Positions 32,222 through 35,670 of a stretch of DNA of 35,670 nucleotides are shown here, one piece after another (position 1 is the stretch's first letter; each line of letters begins with the position of its first letter). The notes under the pieces are model-generated. The model was not told the origin of the DNA and did not search any database. It was given only the letters and a program-made list of their open reading frames with translations. Source of the stretch: Cytophagaceae bacterium (GTDB lineage: Bacteria > Bacteroidota > Bacteroidia > Cytophagales > Cytophagaceae); assembly GCA_019746425.1 (NCBI GenBank), contig JAIERY010000440.1, positions 1-35,670 of the forward strand. The letters run 5' to 3'. Position numbers and translations under genes: made by a program.

Positions 32222-35194
32222 ATGAGAAAGATAATATCAATATTCACATTTTTAATCATCTGCTCCACATATGTATCTGCAGCAGATTTTATAGCAAGCC
32301 AATCGGGTAATTGGACATCAGGGACGACTTGGGGTGGCGGGTGCGCTGCCGGATGCGTAGCCGGTGTGGACTATCCAACTGCAGGCGATAATGTTTATAC
32401 AAATGGCTTTCTTATAGTAGCAAATGCAAACCTATCATGCGATAATCTATTCATAGAATATAATGTTGCTAATGGAATAAGATTTTCAAATGCCGCATTT
32501 TCTCTAACGGTCAGAGGAACGTTAACGGGATGGAATAGCGGTACTGCCTTACCTGCTACTCCTACCGTCGATATTGTATCTAACACAACCCCAGGAATAT
32601 TTATTTTTACTGGAGCAGCAGTAGCTGCTCCCTACAGCCCTTATGTACTATATGAATGGAGCCACTCTACGGTAGATGTCAGAAACATGTATTTTAATTT
32701 GGGCGCCGGCAATACCTTTAGCATGCTTCGAGGTATTAAAACAAATGCCGGATTGATCCGAGTACAAACCGGGACACTTACTGCAGATCCTGGAGCCGAA
32801 ATTGTAGGGTTATTAGGGGCACAGTTTATCATTGATGCGAACAGTACTTTTGATACGCAGGCACCTATTTCAGGGGGAACTACTGTCACCACCTATCGGA
32901 GCGTTACTGTTAATGGAAAACTTGTAACTACAAGTTATGTCAATGCCTCAACATTGGTAGTAGGAGCCACTGGAACACTCGAATCAAAATTCAATGGCGC
33001 TAATCAGACTCAAGGTTGGTGGTATCAAAATATTACAGCAACTACCTTAACGCTAAGTGTTTCAAGTACAGTTAAATTTACCGCTAATGCCGATCAGAAT
33101 ATCCCGGATCTTTCTTATGGTAATCTTTTTTTAGATGCCACTGTCGCATGCACTAAAACGTTAATTGGAACAAGTTCCGCGATTACCAATGGCACCCTAA
33201 CTATAAATTCATCCAACGTTACATTTACGTCTTCCAATACAGCAGCTCTTCAAATAAAAAGACACGTAGTAAACAATGGAACATGGACTACGAGCGCGAG
33301 CCAAACTATAAATTTTAATGGAACCTCTCCCCAGACCATTAGCGGTACAAATGATATCACTTTTAATGGCAATGTATTACTTACCAATACTAGTATTACG
33401 TTTACAAGAAATATTACTTTTGCAGCAACTACTACTGCTTCTACCGGCACAGTTACATTTTCGCGTAACTTTACAAATAACGGAACTTTCAATCATAATA
33501 ATGGTACTCTTTTATTCAGCGGAAGCACTCCTTCTGTTATTGGAGGCAGTTCCATTACCGACTTTTATAATATCACCATTACTAAAAATGCACTTGCAAA
33601 CAATGTAAGTCTGAGCAGTGCTGCCAGATTGAAAGGCGCCCTCAGTCTTACCAATAACACAAGCGCATTTGCCACAAACGGCAATACATTTACACTTGTT
33701 TCCGATGCTTCTTCAACAGCAAGAATTGCCACTGTTCCTACATTGGCCACTATTACCGGAAATATTACCGTACAGAGATATATCGCCGCTACAAATGGCA
33801 GATATTGGTACCATCTGGCAGCACCGGTATCAAATGCTCCAGTATGGCAATGGCAGACAGGAGCTCCTACGACAGGTATATATATTACAGGTGGTTTTCA
33901 GGGAAGAAGTACTCCTTCTCCATTAAATGGAATCAATCCTTTTGGAACTTCCATGTATATCTGGGATGCTTCTACAGGAACCTATACTCAATATCCGGTC
34001 GCTACTTCCAATGAATTATTACAGCCTAGAGTGGGCTACAGGGCGTTTGTAAGAGACGGAGGAGCAGCCCAAGCACCCACTACTGTAGCAAAAACAATCT
34101 CCGTAACAGGTCCTATTGTCAAAGGAAACCAAACATTTACACTTCAATACAGCGCGACGGGAGGAGGGGGTGCCGCTCCAGACGGCTGGAATCTTTTAGG
34201 TAATCCATATGCTTCAGATATCAGCGCCGATGTAACCAGCGCAGGATGGACAAGTACTACAGAACTTGCTGAAAATACAGTATATATCTGGGATTCTGAT
34301 GCAAGCGCTTATGTTACATGTGTGGCAGGGGTAGGAAATTGTGTGATTCCATCCGGACAAGGATTTTGGGTGAGATCGCTTCCTGGCGGAGGATCAATTG
34401 TTCTTAACGAAAATGCTAAAATCGCGGCACCTGGTATATCCATTTACCGAAAAGCAACTTTAGATTATCTCACGATCGGCCTTAAAAGCGGAAAAACAGG
34501 AGCTCATAATAAAACCTATATTCGATATGAAGAGGGTATGACAAACGGATATGATAAGGGATATGATGCTGCTTATCCGGATTTTGAAAATGAAACAGAT
34601 CCTGATAACCCATATGCTCCGCTTGATAAGGTATCCATTACTACTTTGAATGGATCAGATAAGTATTTAATTAATGCAAAACCGCTTTTTGAAAATGGAG
34701 ACACTCTATCTCTTCATGTGATAGTTCCGGAAGGAATAAATACGCTGGATTTCTCCGAAGCCCAAAATTTAGATTCAGATGTAAATATTTTGCTTATTGA
34801 TTCTTATAAGGGTACTGTTTCAGATATGGGTTCAAATCCGATTTATACATTTGAAACTACAGGTGATACGACTACTCAATATTCAAGATTTAAAGTTGTA
34901 TATTACAGAAACTCTAATTCCGCTCCTCAAATTACTAACGGCGCAAATTTAGTGGTATATCCTAATCCTTCGGAAAACAATCAGGTAAATGTGATACTTG
35001 AGAATCATAATTCCGATATAGTGGATGTTGAAATTTCAGATTTGATAGGGAAAACAGTTTTCACCACTTCATTAAAGACGATAGGAGGAACAGCTAATGG
35101 ATATCTGAACTTAGAAAGTCTAACCCCGGGAGTGTACACACTTAATTGTAAATCCTCCGGGGAAATTTTCACTAAAAAATTAGTTATTAAATAA
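32222..35194 (+). CDS. Large secreted beta-rich protein with type IX (type A) C-terminal sorting domain
   Basis: A 990-residue exported protein. The signal peptide (residues 1-20, ending TYVSA) is followed by ASQSGNWTSGTTWGGG with GCAAGCVAG, and then Asn/Thr/Gly-rich repeats (TINFNGTSPQTISG, NNGTFNHNNGTLLFSG) that look like a right-handed beta-helix, about residues 20-520. A distinct domain follows with ITVQRYIAATNGRYWYHL and GWNLLGNPYASDI. The last 80 residues (from LVVYPNPSENN to GEIFTKKLVIK) are a type A T9SS sorting domain, removed during export while the protein is attached to the cell surface or released. Its function is unknown; an adhesin or matrix protein is likely. It stands between wzc and a PIDGG mini-protein, so it may be tied to the polysaccharide layer. 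Confidence 0.9.
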   Translation: MRKIISIFTFLIICSTYVSAADFIASQSGNWTSGTTWGGGCAAGCVAGVDYPTAGDNVYTNGFLIVANANLSCDNLFIEYNVANGIRFSNAAFSLTVRGTLTGWNSGTALPATPTVDIVSNTTPGIFIFTGAAVAAPYSPYVLYEWSHSTVDVRNMYFNLGAGNTFSMLRGIKTNAGLIRVQTGTLTADPGAEIVGLLGAQFIIDANSTFDTQAPISGGTTVTTYRSVTVNGKLVTTSYVNASTLVVGATGTLESKFNGANQTQGWWYQNITATTLTLSVSSTVKFTANADQNIPDLSYGNLFLDATVACTKTLIGTSSAITNGTLTINSSNVTFTSSNTAALQIKRHVVNNGTWTTSASQTINFNGTSPQTISGTNDITFNGNVLLTNTSITFTRNITFAATTTASTGTVTFSRNFTNNGTFNHNNGTLLFSGSTPSVIGGSSITDFYNITITKNALANNVSLSSAARLKGALSLTNNTSAFATNGNTFTLVSDASSTARIATVPTLATITGNITVQRYIAATNGRYWYHLAAPVSNAPVWQWQTGAPTTGIYITGGFQGRSTPSPLNGINPFGTSMYIWDASTGTYTQYPVATSNELLQPRVGYRAFVRDGGAAQAPTTVAKTISVTGPIVKGNQTFTLQYSATGGGGAAPDGWNLLGNPYASDISADVTSAGWTSTTELAENTVYIWDSDASAYVTCVAGVGNCVIPSGQGFWVRSLPGGGSIVLNENAKIAAPGISIYRKATLDYLTIGLKSGKTGAHNKTYIRYEEGMTNGYDKGYDAAYPDFENETDPDNPYAPLDKVSITTLNGSDKYLINAKPLFENGDTLSLHVIVPEGINTLDFSEAQNLDSDVNILLIDSYKGTVSDMGSNPIYTFETTGDTTTQYSRFKVVYYRNSNSAPQITNGANLVVYPNPSENNQVNVILENHNSDIVDVEISDLIGKTVFTTSLKTIGGTANGYLNLESLTPGVYTLNCKSSGEIFTKKLVIK

Positions 35195-35226
35195 CCAGAA
35201 CGAATAATAAAGCTTGCATTATTAAT

Positions 35227-35433
35227 ATGATCAAAAATATTATTTTATTTTTTTCGTTTATTCTTGCGATTTCAATAACAACTATATCCCTGGCGCAGCC
35301 TCCGGATGGAGGAGGTATGGATGAAGATCCGGATACAGGTATCCCTATTGATGGTGGAGTAGGCCTTTTGGCAGCGGCAGGAATTGCTTATGGAGGCAAA
35401 AAGATTTATGACCTCCGAAAAAACAGGAAGTAA
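35227..35433 (+). CDS. 68-residue exported mini-protein with PIDGG C-terminal sorting-like signal
   Basis: The protein is almost only targeting signals: a signal peptide (1-23, ending ISLA), a 15-residue acidic Pro/Asp/Gly linker (QPPDGGGMDEDPDTG), the motif IPIDGG at 39-44, a short hydrophobic helix (GLLAAAGIAYG) and a basic tail (KKIYDLRKNRK). This motif-helix-basic-tail plan is that of proteins cut by exosortase- or sortase-type transpeptidases, and it resembles a family I know as PID-CTERM; no search was possible. Its start lies 32 bases after the T9SS cargo stop, so the two are probably one transcript, closed by the hairpin 35463-35512. The mature product would be a very short acidic peptide. 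Its function is unknown. Confidence 0.8.
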   Translation: MIKNIILFFSFILAISITTISLAQPPDGGGMDEDPDTGIPIDGGVGLLAAAGIAYGGKKIYDLRKNRK

Positions 35434-35462
35434 TTTTCTAAGAGACACTATAATTGTTTCAT

Positions 35463-35512
35463 AAAATACAATAGAAAACCTTCGGGTTGCCGAAGGTTTT
35501 CTATTGTATTTT
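35463..35512. terminator. Very long perfect hairpin terminator before the exporter permease gene
   Basis: A perfect 23-bp stem (35463-35485 with 35490-35512) has a 4-base loop, a CCTTCGG/CCGAAGG core, A residues on the left and T residues on the right. It lies 29 bases after the mini-protein stop and only 18 bases before the next start codon. Its symmetry allows termination in both directions. Confidence 0.9.
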
Positions 35513-35530
35513 AATTTGTAATTTAATTCA

Positions 35531-35670
35531 ATGAGCAAAGTTTTTGAAAAAGAAGAAAATTGGGACTGGGAGATAAAAAGTACTTCCCGACTCTGGGATC
35601 TTAAATTGAAGGAGATATGGAAGTATAGGGATTTACTTTTTTTATTCGTAAGAAGAGATATTGTAGCCGT
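35531..35670 (+). CDS. ABC-2 polysaccharide exporter permease (Wzm-like), N-terminal fragment
   Basis: The gene starts at ATG 35531 and runs off the window, so only 46 residues are visible. They are a Glu/Trp-rich leader (EKEENWDWEIKS, then LWDLKLKEIWKYRDLL) followed by FLFVRRDIVAV. This is the usual N-terminus of Wzm/TagG/RfbA-type permeases, where RRDI precedes the first membrane helix. The permease works with a Wzt-like ATPase to export a finished polysaccharide or O-antigen across the inner membrane; the ATPase gene is expected just downstream. The hairpin 18 bases upstream leaves almost no room for a separate promoter. The fragment is short, so the family call rests on a few motifs. Confidence 0.8.
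   Translation, partial: MSKVFEKEENWDWEIKSTSRLWDLKLKEIWKYRDLLFLFVRRDIVA

Noticed and set aside
33318-33608. Open frame inside the T9SS cargo gene in another frame
   Set aside because: Leu-rich out-of-frame reading of a Thr/Ala-rich repetitive gene; the main frame has signal peptide and sorting domain.
35272-35538. 88-codon minus-strand open frame across the mini-protein and the hairpin
   Set aside because: It runs through a perfect terminator hairpin and opposes the better supported mini-protein.
1-35670. Mobile elements, tRNA or rRNA genes, phage or defence modules
   Set aside because: No transposase, integrase, nuclease-helicase module, terminal repeats or tRNA-like cloverleaf was recognised while reading through the window; all sizeable frames are explained by housekeeping, envelope or export genes.

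Overview
The window looks like a chromosomal segment of a gliding member of the phylum Bacteroidota, most likely a Cytophaga/Sporocytophaga-type Cytophagales bacterium. The evidence is a contiguous gldKLMN set with a PorP/SprF protein and an SprE/PorW lipoprotein, a secreted protein with a type A C-terminal sorting domain, an AT-rich sequence, several TTG starts, weak Shine-Dalgarno signals and TAnnTTTG-type -7 boxes. The species cannot be named from this alone. No tRNA, rRNA, CRISPR array, insertion sequence or phage gene was seen; it reads as backbone plus the start of a surface-polysaccharide locus.

Layout. (1) 1-1664: the 3' half of purM, an ECF sigma factor and a Cys-rich two-helix membrane protein, closed by a terminator. 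(2) 1663-2538, minus: a UbiA-like membrane protein with a degenerate first Asp motif. (3) 2548-9483, minus: a compact operon read as LytM/M23-like protein, bactofilin, atpZ, a four-helix AtpI-like protein, atpB, atpE, atpF, atpH, atpA, atpG and a terminator. Subunits beta and epsilon are absent, so F1 is encoded in two places. The LytM domain has lost its catalytic residues. (4) 9578-16280, plus: sprE/porW, a class A penicillin-binding protein and uvrC, ending in a terminator shared with gldN. (5) 16305-22092, minus: porP/sprF, then gldK-gldL-gldM-gldN, with a good Bacteroidota-type promoter ahead of gldK. (6) 22270-27047, minus: an Omp85-family protein, a WecA-like glycosyl-1-phosphate transferase, a DUF4271 protein and a HemD-like protein, tightly packed. 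(7) 27110-28672, plus: hemW and a small conserved protein. (8) 28792-end, plus: wza, wzc, a T9SS-exported beta-rich protein, a 68-residue PIDGG mini-protein, a 23-bp perfect hairpin and the start of an ABC-2 polysaccharide exporter permease.

How it fits together. Most of the window concerns the cell envelope. GldL/GldM are the proton-driven inner-membrane motor, GldK/GldN the periplasmic ring, and SprE and PorP/SprF act at the outer membrane in type IX secretion and gliding. Bactofilin, the LytM-like protein and PBP1A act on peptidoglycan shape and synthesis. WecA-like, Wza, Wzc and Wzm-like proteins start, control and export a surface polysaccharide. The 990-residue protein is a probable T9SS cargo placed inside the polysaccharide locus. 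The most unusual items are the catalytically dead LytM/bactofilin pair at the head of the ATP synthase operon, the T9SS cargo plus PIDGG mini-protein pair inside the polysaccharide locus, the sigma factor/Cys-rich protein pair, and the hexanucleotide-encoded GY tail of the Wzc kinase. Functions are by recognition of sequence motifs without a database search.
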